NCBI RefSeq assembly: GCF_965363235.1
Contig: NC_134851.1
Coordinates: 40,018,321-40,082,320 of the forward strand
Direction: 5' to 3'
Length of the DNA: 64,000 nt
From: Mytilus galloprovincialis
Taxonomy: Eukaryota; Mollusca; Bivalvia; Mytilida; Mytilidae
A model generated the notes under the pieces. That model made no database searches. It saw nothing but the letters and a program-made list of their open reading frames with translations, and was not told the DNA's origin. Shown here one piece after another: positions 31,629 to 44,240 of this stretch. Position numbers and translations under genes: made by a program. Numbering within the stretch: position 1 is the stretch's first letter; each line of letters begins with the position of its first letter.

Positions 31629-34600
31629 CTGAAATGTAATGGAATCATTGATTTTATATGGACAATTATCTGCAATATCTTAGTTGTAGTGAATAATAAA
31701 CTTTCAATTATGGGTTTTCCAAAATATAATACAAACGTTGAGAGTTGTTACACAGAAAACATTCAGACATATAACAAAATCCCGACAGAAAATCAGACGT
31801 AATAATGATGGAGAAACTATCTTCAATTGAGAATAATTTGAAAAGTGATACAGTTATTAAAATAGATATTCACTTTAGTTCGTGACATGTAGTTCTGAAC
31901 ATACTATCAAACGCACAGAACAGGTACAGAAAGATATAAAGTCCTTTGAGTTAAGACCCACTTGCTCAAAACCACTTCCCTTCAACTATTATTTTAAAAT
32001 GTAATGATCTTTTGACAAGTCAGCATATACTATAATGAAATATATATCTTTCGTAATTCACTGCTTAAAACTTTTGGAAAGTGTATGTCTCCTCATTTCT
32101 TAGTCAAACCTGGACATGTTAATCGGTGTCGTGTACTTATTTCTTGTATAAGTCTTACTAATTGTTGTATGTCGTATAATGAACCTTTTTACATATTTGT
32201 ATCATTTAGTTTGTGTTGGATATATATTTGCCTCGTTATCATTTTACGTTAGTAGTTCTATCATTTTTCATATCCCAAACAAGGCAATAAATATTTATAG
32301 TTACTTACCAATGGGCGCATGTTCTGTTCGTGACTGTAAGTTTCATAGTTATATTCTGAAAGAATATCATTACAAAATTATTCACTAAATACCCTATAAA
32401 AATCTGTAAGTAAATTCATCATTTGGACAATCAGAAAAATTAACGAACAAACAGTACAATAACAGGCATTTAGTTAATATTTAATTAGAATTTTATAGAA
32501 AAATCTTACCGATGACTTCTCCGCTAGCTTGGAGGGGTCTTGGCCGAAATGATATTGCATCCTGATACACAATATTCTCAACAGGTACTGGCTGACCTAC
32601 GATCAGAATAAAAATGAATTACTAAAGATGAAGAATCTCAAAATAGAACATCACTTAAGTACCAATAGAGCAGAACTGTAGCAACAACAGAAAACACAAC
32701 AAACTCCCATCTCAAGATTTGAAACAATAAGGACGAGAGTTAGAAAATTCTTTATATACTGTTCTGCAATTGATTTAAAAAAACAATTGGCGAACTGTTT
32801 CAGCAAAATTCGTTAAATATCTGCAGTAACATTCTAAAAACGACAAGAGACTTTAATCTAATTCTTAAAACGCAGATTTCGTCTACGATTCCCTAATCAG
32901 TTATACCTGAATGAAATCAATTAGAACGTCAAATGAAATAAGATTTCGTTTCATCTAGTCAGTGGCATCAAGACAATAACATGCAAAAGAAGACAAAGTC
33001 AAATACTGATTTGTAAAAAATTTAAACCAAATATATATATATGTTACAGGCATTTTTTGAATTTAGTCATTTTGTAAAATGACTGAATTTTCAGGCAATT
33101 TATAAAATGCCTAACCTTGACAGGCATTTTACAAAATGACCAAAAAACCTAGTCATTTTGTAAAATGACTGAAATTTTGCAACAAAATTCCACACATTGC
33201 CTGTTCAGTTTCAAGCAATTTGTAGAAGCATGAAATCATTGAGATGCATATGACAAAAGTGGACAAAAGAACAGTATATTGCAAATAAATAAGCTAATGG
33301 TTCGCTAGAATTAATTTACTTCCCAAAAACCAGGTGGGTAGGTTTGTATGTCATATGAGGTGTTTTGTTTAGTGAAACTATGTTAAGTATGTACTCACTC
33401 TGTAGTTAGTTTAGTACTACAGGTCTAACAAAAAAGCTAAAAAAGTTCTCTTTGCGATGAAGTCATATACTAGTCTATTGAATAATATACCAGTTAAAGA
33501 TGCAAATAATCTTTTTGATTCATTAGTTAACACTATAGCTTTATATAATTCAGATGTTACATTTTTAGACTCCTATATAACATATTTTAGGGCCAAAAAA
33601 AGAGCAAATAACAAATGGACCCTTTTTATTCATTGATAAAACACCTATAGAAAAGTTATTGATTTATTGTGTATATTAATGATCTTGTTGTTATTTTTTA
33701 TTTTCATGTTATTATGTTGTGTCACATACTATAAATATGTAGTTAATAAAGATTTGAATTGAATTGAATTGTAGGGACATTTCTCAACTGGACATTCAAT
33801 TTGATTTTTTTACACTCCCACAAAAAAAAAATAAAAAAAAATTAATGATTATTTGTCAAAATGATAGGAGGACCAATTGTTCTTTCAATAGAACAAACTT
33901 TCTAAACGATTGTTAAGAAAGTCCACAGAAAAAGAGGTTTGTTTATAGTTGACTGATTGTTAGCTTTCAGTAGCAAATATTTCATTTTTGAGACGAGAAT
34001 GATTTTATTATAATTCATATGGGTTATTTCTGCAGTGGATTAATCTGGATAAAGGACATGAATTATGCTTGCCCATATATAGCATCGGTTCAAAGCGGTT
34101 GATGGTTGTGATGTCAATGTATGAGTATCTTCATATTTACAAGTCAAACTAACATTTGGTTGTCGTTTGTGTGTGTGTTACGTATTTGTTTTTCATTCAT
34201 TTTTTATACATAAATTAGGTCGTTAGTTGTCTCATTGGAATCGTTTTACATTTGTCACTTCGGGGTCTGTTATAGCGGACTATGTGGTATAGGCATTTAT
34301 CATTGTTGAAGGCTGTATGGTAACCTAAACTTGCTAATTTCTGTGTCATTAGGTCCCTTGTGGAGAGTTGTCTCATTGGCAATGATACCACATCTTCTTT
34401 TTATAATCATGATAATGTACTTTGAATCTTCTTGAAACATATACAAAAGAAGATATGCATGTGTGACGTGTGTGCTCATTTGGAAACCCAATGTTGTTGA
34501 ATAATAAGTGTTTTATCAGAAATGGTAATGGAAGTGCTTGATTAGTGATAATCCAGGTTTCTTCAAATTTGGTCGAAGTGCTAAAAAACGATTTTTGCGT

Positions 34601-37600
34601 TAATCAATGTATTTGCAAAAAATCAAGACAAATATAGTGATGAATTTTGTCATACAAACATTTTGAGAAATTATAAATGATTGTCGAGTTCTGTGCTTGT
34701 GTGAATTTGGAATAAATCAGTAAAATCTATTATTACTTTTTTTACTATTCTTTTTTTATTCAGTAATTTTCACAAATAAAACTGCTCCAGTGTTTGAAGC
34801 TATCAAATTGTTTTTTTTAACAATTCATTCTATAAATTAATTTCAGGCATTTTCTAAAATGCCCTTCACTTTTTTCAGGCATTTTGTAAAATGCCTAGAA
34901 AAAATAGTCATTATGTATAATGACTAAATCTTGCAGGCATTTTAGAAAATGCCTAAAGATTTCAGGCAATTTACAAAATGCCTAAATTTAGAAAATGCCT
35001 GTAACATATATATTATTAACATATCAAGTCAACAGAATGATGTGCATAATGGGCTAGTGATTTCTTCAATTGCACTTGAAGCGAGTTGCATAAGTAATGT
35101 CTATATCGTTGACTAATTCATCCTCAAAGTTACTTAACTTATTTTGATAAAATTGTACCATACCAGCTGCTAAAAGCAAATTATTAATTATTTCACTATT
35201 TCACTTTTATTAATGAATGAACAATAAAATTCTTACTTTAGTTTTTTATATCTTGTAGTTAGTGTCCCTTAAATAAACAGTTCGCTATCATTTTTGAAAT
35301 ATCATTTCAAATACAAATACATAGTTACCTTCTACCAACTCTGGTATGTCGTCCACTATTCTGAAATGAAGGAAAATGGAAACAATTATTATTGCATCCA
35401 TCAATACAAGTATTAAGAAAGTATATAACGTTTGAATTTTTTAAAATCAAAATGTTCATCTACTGAGTAAAAATAGATATACGAGCAAAAAACATGAGCA
35501 ACTTTCGTGAAATTTCTTAGAATTTCTGCATGATAATTTTTTTTGAATAAGATTCAATATACAAACTCGGAAATGTTATTTCACTATAAATTACTCTTGT
35601 TTCTAAATAAACGTCGTGTTAAAATAAACCAGTAAAACAAAGATCCATCTGTGAATACCAGAACCGTATTATCAAATAGGTAAAAAAAAAGGGCTGAATA
35701 TCTGATTTCAACCATACCTTCGTTCTCTGTTTCTTCTTCTTTTCAATTTCAGGAAAACTGTAATAAAAACGTTTTCAATGTTGATACTGTGATGATATGC
35801 AAATGTTAGAAGGCCACATATTTGATTTTGAAGACAACACAACTAATTTAAATACAGAAATTAAACCCTCAACTTTTCATTACAATAATAATAAAAATTG
35901 TCAGTTGTAATCAGAAAAACTGTGTCCTGCTAGACTTATATTTTAATGTGCCATAATAATTTTTCTAAATTATATCTAAATTACATATATGTGCCAAACC
36001 TGGTCTTAATTTTAAGACCTAAAATGTACTTGGCCTCCTTTAATCAAAATATTCAGTTTAACTAAGATCGTATTTATTATGCTTGCTGTGCCAAATTACC
36101 TGCTGCTACTAAAACAGAGACACACATTACCAAAATTACCAAAATAGTAAAACTTGCAACCTTGGTGGCATTGGTAATTTTTTCTTCTGAAATAAAAAAA
36201 GAGAACAAGCAATTAGTATTATTCTTATAAATTAGATGTGTTTGTGTGTCTCCATGCTGTTACTATCAATTGTTTATGATTTAAACTTGGGGAAAATAGT
36301 AAGTTATAATGTACTGATATGATTCAGAGTTATCTTTTTCGCAGATAAGCTACTAAAAACATTTTTTGAAATTATGAAATGTACGTTCTAACTACTTTAA
36401 TATATAAAAAAAGAAGATGTGGTATGATTGCCAATGAGACAACTGGCCACAAGAAACCAAAATGACACAGACATTAAAAAATATAGGTCACCGTACGACC
36501 TTCAACAATGAGCAAAGCCCACACCGCATAGTCAGCTATAAAAGGCCCCGATATGACAATGTAAAACAATTCAAACGTGAAAACTAACGCACTTAAGCTT
36601 GCTACGCAAAAGTGAAATAGGAAGAATTTGGCTACCTTTCGTTCAAGGTTGTGTCTAGTCATTGCCGTTTCGAATTTTCAGGTATTTATGCATTCTTTGA
36701 ATTCTAATATTTGAGTTAACATTGTTAAAGCGCTACTGCTTAAACCAAAACCCAAAGAGAACTTTGGACACATCATATTTATGAAAGTATTAATATTTGT
36801 TTTGTTATCATATCATTCACTTAATTAAACGATAGAACTGACGTTTACCAAGATATTGTATGCTTTCATCACGAACTGCATCTTAGCAACGTAGATCATT
36901 TACCACAATAAAGACAGCAACTGCTTAATACCAAAACCAAAATTTTATCGTTAGTGATATACCGGAGGATAAATGCAGTTTACTTCTAATAAGTCATAAA
37001 TATAAAACGTATGGCCTTTTTGCCTGTTTCTGAAGGTATTTTAAAGATTGTTTGTGCAAAAGTACATGTATGATACAATCTTACCTGTTGTGACTAGTTC
37101 TATCTCTACTTCAAAACTGTTATTGCCAAAACCATTACACAGTGTTACAGTGTGCATATGAGAGTAATTGTTATTTGATATTTTGAAACTCAAAACTACT
37201 TGAATTGCTTCTACGGTTATTTCTGTGCCATGAAAGATTGTGGTACCATTCACACTTGTCATCTCCATTGAAGCTGTTATATCTTTATTTGCACTTTTTA
37301 CGTTATAACAATTAATCATAGATTGAGTGTATACGATAAATTCCAGATTAAAATCTTTTCCTGTCTGACCATACTGTTTGTCTTCTATGTTCTCCACAAA
37401 TATAGGCGGTCCTAAAAAAATGATTACCATCTTATTAAGTACAAGGAGAAGTATAGAAAATATAAACAGTTTATAGAAAAAATTATAATGAAAATGTACA
37501 AGAAATGTTGCTGAAATCACAGTAGTTTTCCATTCATTTGAGTTTTTGATTTTGTCATTTGATAAGGGATTTTTCGATTTGAATTTTCCTTGGAGTTCGA

Positions 37601-40600
37601 TACTTTAGTTATTTACTTTTTACTGTGTACACAAAAAATGTCCTACATACAGTTCCGGGTCAACTGAGGGTCAAATTCAAAACAAAATAATAACCGGATT
37701 GCCTTCGTCTTAGCCAAGCACATTGCATAATGAAATAGAAGTAACGAACTTGGATTCACAGTGAGAATATTTTTTTTATTATAATAATTCCTATGTAAAA
37801 TGATCCGATTTGATATGATTTTTTTTTATATTAAAGTCAGTATACCGTGACTGCTCATTTACATGTCAAAGATATGTGCAATATTTGTTGTTGAGTGTAA
37901 TGAAGCTTCATAAACGTTGCCGGATTATAAAAACGCAAAAACCAATTTTCAATATTGTTTTCGAGTTATAATTGGTGTTAAGCAAGGTTAACGGATACAG
38001 ATGGTTCTAACGACTATGCTCTCTACAGTTAACGATATACTTCAGAAAAATTACGGAGAAGCATACATATTCATTAAGGAGTTTCAGTTACATGTGGATG
38101 CTTAAAAAATCACTAGATCTACTTCAAAATCTCAATCAGAATCTTTACAATTTCTACAAAATGACCTCCGGATTTCTACCCAAAATTGTTCTAACAAAGT
38201 TAGGGAAGAATAATTGAAATAATAACTACATAAACTTTACTCCAACTGCTATGAATTGGCTGATCGATACAAGTTTACCATACGACATTATCACAAAGAC
38301 GTGAGAATTACATATTTTTTTAAATATTTTTATTTATTACCATTTGCGATAACGAAGATTTTTCCATCTTGAAAAAGTTTGCCGGTACTATCAGCAACTC
38401 CGTTTGACGCATAACATGTGTATATACCGCTATCCTGATACCTGTTGATTCTTTTTGCAATTTGAGGTAGAATTACTCTTCCATCAGCAGCAGAATTAAG
38501 ATATCTAATGTGTTCTCCAAAGTATGACACATGCTTCCATTGACCATATGTATAATTTGCAGGAACACCGTGTGCAAGACAAGGCAACGTTCGTGACACA
38601 TCAATGTCGGAAAAATTTATGAGTTCATCAGGAATATTAGGTGGATCTGAAAGGATTTTTTTAAATTGAAATGTTAAAACAATACTGACTGTAAGTAAAT
38701 GGATGTAAATAATTGATAAAAAAAACCATCTATATCCTCACATTTTCGAATTCTGTGACGATTTTTGTCTCCTTTTTCAATAATTGTATAGAACCAGTCA
38801 AATTAAATTAAAAAAAAATTGAAACTTCTATTATTAAGATTAGAACTATTTGTATTAAAAGTGATGTCTGACAGTTGTTGTAAATTCGAGGCTTGTATTC
38901 ATTTCTTTCCAACATGCAAACCATTTGCCTTATATTTTTTAAATGCAAATTTTAGTAATGCTGGTACTGTTTCGATAACAAGATATATTGTGGTATGAAT
39001 AATACTCCTGCTTCTTTTACTAGTAAGACACGCTACACCGGTTTTCTTTGCAATGCTCTACTTAATAAGGAAATATAGTTTACTACCAGTTAGCTCCGTG
39101 TTTTTTTTGTGAACTACTAGTTTTGTCCATGATAACCTTAAGGAATAGTTCAATGCATACATTATAAATGATAATAATGTATTATGTTATTTAAACATCT
39201 GGTCAAATGGTATTAGAGGAATTCTGAAAATATTTGACTTTGTGTTGAATAATTGACTAAATGTAACTACTGAATCCAGAGTTTAGCATTTTGTTTGAGG
39301 AATTTTCGGATACAGCAATAATAGACGCTGATAATACTATAGTAATTACAATCGAAAAACTGAAAAAAACTTAAAAAAAAACAAATTACTTTTGATTATT
39401 GAAAAATCAAACTTACATAAAACTTTAAGTTTAACCTGAGTATTGACAATTCCAATCTCGTTTTCTGCAAAACACCTGTAGCAACCGCTATCGTAACGGC
39501 TGACGTTTATGATTTTATGACACAGGACGTTCGTATAATACTTTGAAGATAGCACTAAACTGTCCATCCCCAACCATAAATCTATTGTTGAAAGCCTGCT
39601 ATGAGTGCAACAACATAAGGTCACGGATTGTCCTTCATAAACATTATTCGGAGTGCAATTCATTGTTAAATGTGGTGTATCTAAACAAAAAAGAGTACAT
39701 ATATTAATTAAAAATATTCAATGTTATATTTGTATGATTGATTTAATTTAACACAACGCTGATAATTGCATCGCATATCAATAATGTCTTGCGGTTTTTG
39801 TATTAAGTTTTAAAATCATTTACACAGAATCTGTATGAATTTATTACTTTCGCTGGCGTGATTTTGAAATGGAAAAGGTTTGATGTACATCCTACATTTG
39901 AGAATGGAAATGGGAAATGAGTCAAAGAGACAACAACTCGATCAAAGAGCAGACACAGCCGAAGAATTTTTAAATTTTAAATAAAGCATCAATTAAGCGA
40001 TTTAGAATTATCTGCAAAAAAGAAAGTTATGTAAACATGTTTTAACAAGAAATGCATTTAATGTTGGTATAGGCAAAATATTAATAAAAAAAGTGTTACA
40101 TGGTAAAACAAATAGATACTAGTAATTAGTTAAAAAACAAAAATGTCGAGTTACACAAAAAGAATAAAACATTAAAATTGAGAGAAACAAACATTCTAAA
40201 AAATCTTTAGATGAACTAAAATTTTATATGAAACTAGGCAAAATTATCCGTATGGCACATCTTATTACGAATTATAAATGTAGATATTTCTTTCGTGATA
40301 TTAAAAGAACTTATAAAATAAAGCAGTGATTTTTTTTTTGAATCTCCCACTTTTGATAACTGTTTTGTTGATTTTAAAATGCTATTTGTGGTAGAGATGC
40401 TTACCTTTTTTTAGGTGTATAATTGAACCACACGTATTTACTTCGTGAGCATTCAGTGGTAAAGGTATGTTAACCGAACCTGTACAGAAAACAAATCTAA
40501 GTCATTTTGATTATAAATGGATTTTAGCAATGTTTAATATGAAAAGTTTCATGCCGTATAGCGTTTATAATGTGTATTCGAATTATTTATCTACTTTCCT

Positions 40601-42328
40601 GAATAATTAAAAACCTTTAAAACATGAATATTGTTTCTGCTGGAAGCGGTGTATTTCATCCATATATGACTCAACAGTTGCCCTAAAAACAGGTTGTCAA
40701 TCAAATCAAAAACTGTTTTCCGAAAAATGGTGCTTAATTTGACTTACCTACTAGGCTTTTGAAACTAAAAGAAATCATCTATGTGAACTAGAATGGCGTC
40801 CATCTTCTGATAAGAATATATATCGAAAATACCATTACTGAGAACGTCAGAATTGTCTGCATTAGACACATGAGTGCTAATTATTGGCCGGATGTATAGA
40901 TTCGAGACAGACGTAATCATCAGTGGGATCTAGCAAACGACCTTTTACGGTGAACACGCGTCAGGACAAGTAAAGTAAGGAGGAAACTGCTTTTCCTACT
41001 CCTTCATGACTACTCAATTTAGACTTTTCTAATTGTTAATATTACATCAATATGAGTTTTAGATATAATTATTAGAATTATTCATAAATAGAATTAAGTT
41101 TTAAATATAATTATTAAAAAAACAGTATTGTCATATTTCTGTATTATACACAACATACAACAATTAATCTGACGTTCAGTGTACAGGTTTATTCATTTGT
41201 TTTCTGAATTTGGTTTAATTTACAAGTGTATACAAGAACTAAAGAGAGTTTTGGAATAGTCTTGTATGTGTTGTATATTTATTGTTGTAAAACCATTTCA
41301 CAAAAAAATAATTTAAATTCAAATTGGCATTTTCGAACCATAGATAGGAGATGAATGATTAGATGTTACACCACCAAATCATCGTACATCACATCTGGAA
41401 AAAAAGTCGAACAAAATATTCCCTTGAATTTGACAGTTTTAGGAAATTAACCCTACATTTCATTGCAATAAAGAATTATAAGTTATAAACATATATCTTT
41501 TATGTTTCAAAGTAAATTTTTTTTTTATTTGGTTTTTCTTAAGAATATTTTGGAAACTTGGAGTTACATTGTTACTAAAGCTTATAGAGAGTGAAAACAT
41601 GATATAATTTGAATGGTGACTTCAAGTCATTGCTATTTTATTATATGCAAATGCAGTGAAATGTCATGGATTTTTTTTTATAAAATTGAGAATGGAAATG
41701 GGGAATGTGTCAAAGAGACAACAACCCGACCAAATAAAAAACAACAGCAGAGGGTCACCAACAGGTCTTCAATGTAGCGAGAAATTCCCGCATTTATAGT
41801 ACTGGACAGGATACAACTTTACTCATGCCAAGTATTTCTTTATTCGAAACAAAGAAAACTTCTGAACATGTTTAGAATTTTTTTTTAACAAAGACTAATA
41901 GGGTAAATCAATTGTGATAGAATACCTCAATTGATTTTCCTCTATTAAACCTCTTAAATATATGTCATCAGTTTCGTGAAGAATAACTGCTGATTGATAA
42001 TGGTCAATACAATCAGAAACTCAAATCATAATTGTTGTACTACAAAATGACGGTGTGTACCTATAGACAAGAGTAAACTTAAGGTGTTGAAATGCATCTA
42101 GTTAGATACCATCTTGTACAATGGTATTTCAATCGCATTATATTTGTAACACAGATAAATACACATTTGTTGACACATTTTTGAATTCTGAAACTAGTAC
42201 AAATGATCTGTAAAGTGTTGAAAAAAAAAGAAATATATTGTTGTAATTATTAAATAAATTTAAATACCTGTTTCATACAATACAAAGTTTAACACTTGCA
42301 GGCTATATAGTATATCAAATGACTTCAT
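31413..42328 (-). CDS. Gene B: intact transmembrane Ig-superfamily receptor with ITIM/ITSM-type tail
   Basis: Eleven exons, from the 5' end: 42268-42328, 40405-40479, 39417-39680, 38341-38646, 37085-37411, 36100-36186, 35718-35757, 35329-35360, 32510-32596, 32309-32355, 31413-31628. All have GT-AG borders, the total is 1542 nt, and the frame is open to one stop: 513 residues. Order: signal peptide (1-20), linker (21-45), Ig1 (46-133), Ig2 (134-235), Ig-like 3 (236-344), membrane span (~353-374), basic stop-transfer (375-386), tail (387-513). The tail has LNYSDV at Y448 (ITIM) and TVYSEV at Y472 (TxYxxV, ITSM). It would sit in the plasma membrane and signal by tyrosine phosphorylation; ligand unknown. 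Domain make-up resembles vertebrate inhibitory receptors, but the Ig sequences are lineage-specific and I name no orthologue. The long intron 32597-35328 holds a palindrome-array element. Confidence 0.87.
32309..32355 (-). CDS. Gene B exon 10: 47-nt tail exon
   Basis: YNYETYSHEQNMRPL, CTTTCAG acceptor, GTAAGT donor. Confidence 0.78.
32510..32596 (-). CDS. Gene B exon 9: 87-nt tail cassette, open
   Basis: QPVPVENIVYQDAISFRPRP then LQASGEVI. It has GAA where gene A has TAA, so the tail continues. Being a multiple of three it can be skipped without a shift. Confidence 0.78.
33424..33771 (+). mobile_element. LINE 3' end nested in the element
   Basis: An open stretch encodes SNKKAKKVLFAMKSYTS, LLNNIPVKDANNLFDSLVN and FLDSYITYFRAKKRA, which resembles the C-terminal part of RT proteins of jockey/L2/CR1-type LINEs (recognised from memory). 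It stops at about 33637 and is followed by a short tail ending AATAAAGATTTGAATTGAAT TGAATTG-type repeats, a typical LINE 3' end. 5'-truncated. Confidence 0.6.
34150..34405 (-). repeat. Dispersed repeat V, nearly full copy
   Basis: From TTGGTTGTCGTTTGTGTGTG through CACTTCGGGGTCTGTTATAG to CATTGGCAATGATACCACATCTTCTT; nested in the palindrome-array element. Confidence 0.7.
35329..35360 (-). CDS. Gene B exon 8: IVDDIPELVEG micro-exon
   Basis: 32 nt; splits a glycine codon with the next exon. Confidence 0.8.
35718..35757 (-). CDS. Gene B exon 7: basic stop-transfer
   Basis: FLKLKRRRNRER, 40 nt, borders TTACAG and GTATGG as in gene A. Confidence 0.78.
36100..36186 (-). CDS. Gene B exon 6: transmembrane segment
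   Basis: EKITNATK followed by VASFTILVILVMCVSVLVAA; single membrane span. Confidence 0.88.
36403..36585 (+). repeat. Dispersed repeat V in gene B intron
   Basis: AAGAAGATGTGGTATGATTG, GAGACAACTGGCCACAAGAA, CACCGTACGACCTTCAACAA and an AAAAGGCCCCGATATGACAA end. Private to B in this intron. Confidence 0.72.
37085..37411 (-). CDS. Gene B exon 5: Ig-like domain 3
   Basis: 109 codons, PPIFVENIEDKQY to VEIELVTT. No B-strand cysteine (FNLEFIVYTQ); cysteines are at INCYNVK and VTLCNG. About 87% identical at protein level to the gene C exon but nearer 72% to gene A. Confidence 0.78.
37530..37625 (+). repeat. Retroelement tail scrap, shared with gene C
   Basis: TTTGAGTTTTTGATTTTGTC, GATAAGGGATTTTTCGATTT and TTACTTTTTACTGTGT. 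The same scrap is at the same place in gene C (56693-56780) and not seen in gene A, consistent with a close B-C link over this segment. Confidence 0.5.
38341..38646 (-). CDS. Gene B exon 4: Ig domain 2
   Basis: 102 codons. RTLPCLAHGVP, YGQWKH and RYQDSGIYTCYASNG are canonical Ig landmarks. Phase 1 on both sides. Confidence 0.88.
39417..39680 (-). CDS. Gene B exon 3: Ig domain 1
   Basis: 88 codons. VYEGQSVTLCCC, IDLWLG and SGCYRCFAENEIG mark the B-strand Cys, core Trp and F-strand Cys. An extra cysteine (SGCYRC) is not present in gene A. Confidence 0.86.
39895..39960 (-). repeat. 3'-end scrap of RT retroelement
   Basis: TTGAGAATGGAAATGGGAAA then GAGACAACAACTCGATCAAA, the reverse of the tail end at 5000-5070. 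Confidence 0.6.
40405..40479 (-). CDS. Gene B exon 2: linker exon
   Basis: 75 nt encoding SVNIPLPLNAHEVNTC to IHLKK; a single copy, where gene A has two. Confidence 0.75.
41683..41795 (-). repeat. 5'-truncated RT retroelement tail
   Basis: ATTGAGAATGGAAATGGGGA..CAACAACCCGACC..AGCAGAGGGTCACCAACAGG..GCGAGAAATTCCCGCA: the last ~110 nt of the tail at 4431-5070, reversed, in the intron between gene B exons 1 and 2. Confidence 0.7.
42268..42328 (-). CDS. Gene B exon 1: signal peptide
   Basis: MKSFDILYSLQVLNFVLYET, hydrophobic leader with a basic second residue; GTATTT donor in phase 1. Confidence 0.82.
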
Positions 42329-42445
42329 CCTCTTTTTTACAACATACAACGATAAGAATACAAAAAATTCTACAATAGTTATTGCTATGATTATGATTAG
42401 GATAATGATGATGTTGTTGATGATGTCTGCTAGTTGGATGGAATA

Positions 42446-42454
42446 CTATATAAA
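42446..42454 (-). promoter_or_regulatory. TATA-like box, gene B
   Basis: TTTATATAG on the minus strand, 118-126 bp before the ATG, at the same place as the box of gene A. Confidence 0.45.
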
Positions 42455-42523
42455 TCCCAATTTAAAAACGTTATATAGAACAACTGAATTCGAATGAATG
42501 ATTATAACAATATATTTTAACCC

Positions 42524-42533
42524 TTCCTGTTTC
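42524..42533 (-). promoter_or_regulatory. Conserved GAAACAGGAA site, gene B promoter
   Basis: The identical ten bases as upstream of gene A, 196-205 bp before the ATG, within a ~170-bp conserved 5' block (42505-42675). Confidence 0.3.
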
Positions 42534-42715
42534 GTCATATTCTAATGACCTCTCGAAAATAATTTCCTTGTACGTTCTATATCCTTGTTTTTCCATTCAT
42601 TCATATCAAAAGGCAGAATGATGGGTGAAAGTTCCTGTGACTGACCCAATCAGAAACTTTTTTCTAATTAGAACCTGTTGCTGACCTTTAAAATACAAAT
42701 AAGTATTTAAAAAAA

Positions 42716-42940
42716 AATGTCCTGTGCTAAGTCAAAAATATGACAGTTATTATTTAAAGTCCATTTCCATGTATTTTGGCGTTATATTTTGTTGTAGTTC
42801 AGAGTTTAAGTTGATCCGTGGGTTTCCTGCTATAGTTGATTGGTTTCAATCGGTTGAGTTGGTTATCTGAAATTAATTTTGATTTATCGAATTTTGACTA
42901 TTGAATATCGATATACCTCTGTTAGCTTTATTTACAGCAC
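42716..42940 (+). repeat. Retroelement 3' tail, uninterrupted
   Basis: TGTCCTGTGCTAAGTCAAAA to ATATACCTCTGTTAGCTTTA, the counterpart of 26262-26640. Confidence 0.55.
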
Positions 42941-44240
42941 AATTTTGCTTTTTATCTTAAACAAAGATCATAAGTAGATCATTAGCTGTCAAGGATAATT
43001 GTTTTATTCTTTTGAAAAGTTTTCTTTTTAATATACACTATAAATTTACAATCCAACTGTTCAGATAAACTAGGAATATAAGATACATCCCAGTTATATA
43101 AGAGGATATTTATTTGCAATCCTTTATAATATAAATGAAATTCCTGCAATATAACTTTGAGAAATGTTCTGTATCTTTAATGATATATTTTGTTTTACCT
43201 CCGCGTTACTAGTAACAGTTGGAGAGTGTTCTGTATTATTTTTGAAACAAAAAGAATTAAAATGTGTAAAGTTATGTAGTTATTTAACAAATGAAAGGTT
43301 TAGGCATCTTCTTAACACAGAGATTTGCCCTTCAGATAATACAAATAGTGACTATGAATTAAATTTATATAACATGTTGTTTTTATTTTTTAAAATAACT
43401 ATTTTCGCATTTATTTGTTCCGTATTTTTTCAAATTTATCACGACATCAGAATGTGTACCGTGCATGATGTTCCTTGTACCGGAAAATATTGATCCTTAT
43501 ATCCCTTGGTTTAAAACTTTCACCTCATATGAATTAAAAAAAATCTGTTCGATTGACTATGACGATGATAGTTTGCCCTCCTTTGTTACTTTATGGGAAA
43601 GTAAAAAAAGTACCAACAGTTCATAAATACGTTTGTTTTTACCAACCAACTTCGACTAAATTAATTATAAACCATATGATATCCTTCCTGTGTAAGTACA
43701 TTTTATATAAACATTCACTCCGGAACAAACTTAGATCCCATATTGAAAATATATTTGACACAAGGACGAGTACAATGTAACTGTGGTACAGAGTGAAGGT
43801 TTAAAAACAAATTTCGAGGGTTAATAATATTTAAGCATCAAGTGATATCATTTCTATATCGATATTCAATAATATCGATATATTTTTTGTTTTACTTAGG
43901 CCTATTTTTCAATTGGTGCATCATCATCGGGATATTACGAAACTTTTTATTGTATAATCTATGTGCTTGCTTTTCCGTCGATCGACATAAGGGATAATCT
44001 TCAGTTACACTTAATTTGTCGGTTCAAATGCAGGAATATTTGTCACCATAACGTGTCTTTATAACTGTATTTAGGTTTTTGACTTTATTATATGTCGGTC
44101 TGTTTTGATAGGCAAAGATGCCCGAGGATGACCGTAGATCACTGAATGAACCATGTATCGAAATGAGTTCTGTCCCCTCCTTTTAACCTAAACGGATGTG
44201 TGTTTTGTCTTTTAGTATTAAACACTTTGTGTCATATGAA

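Larger units (their letters stand above)
33042..35006. mobile_element. Palindrome-array TIR element, ~1.97 kb, in gene B intron
   Basis: Inverted ends TGTTACAGGCATTTT continue to about 30 bp. Each end carries an array of short, mostly 18-nt palindromes of two types, GGCATTTTGTAAAATGCC-like and GTCATTTTGTAAAATGAC-like: four or five at 33047-33175 and five or six at 34850-35000. Gene A has the uninterrupted site (AACCCAATATATCAATAACA, about 16577-16596); the flanks here are TATATA, so the duplication is probably TATA or TA but cannot be fixed. The core holds a LINE fragment and a repeat V copy. No transposase found. Confidence 0.75.
28686..44240. repeat. Tandem duplication unit B (~15.6 kb)
   Basis: Direct duplicate of 12010-27960. 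It carries gene B plus its own insertions (29890-30105, 33042-35006, 36403-36585, 37530-37625) and lacks the R copies and the linker-exon duplication of unit A. Confidence 0.8.

Noticed and set aside
43164-43493. 109-codon hydrophobic frame upstream of gene B
   Set aside because: The aligned region of unit A (about 26930-27220) does not keep the frame; likely chance in AT-rich DNA.
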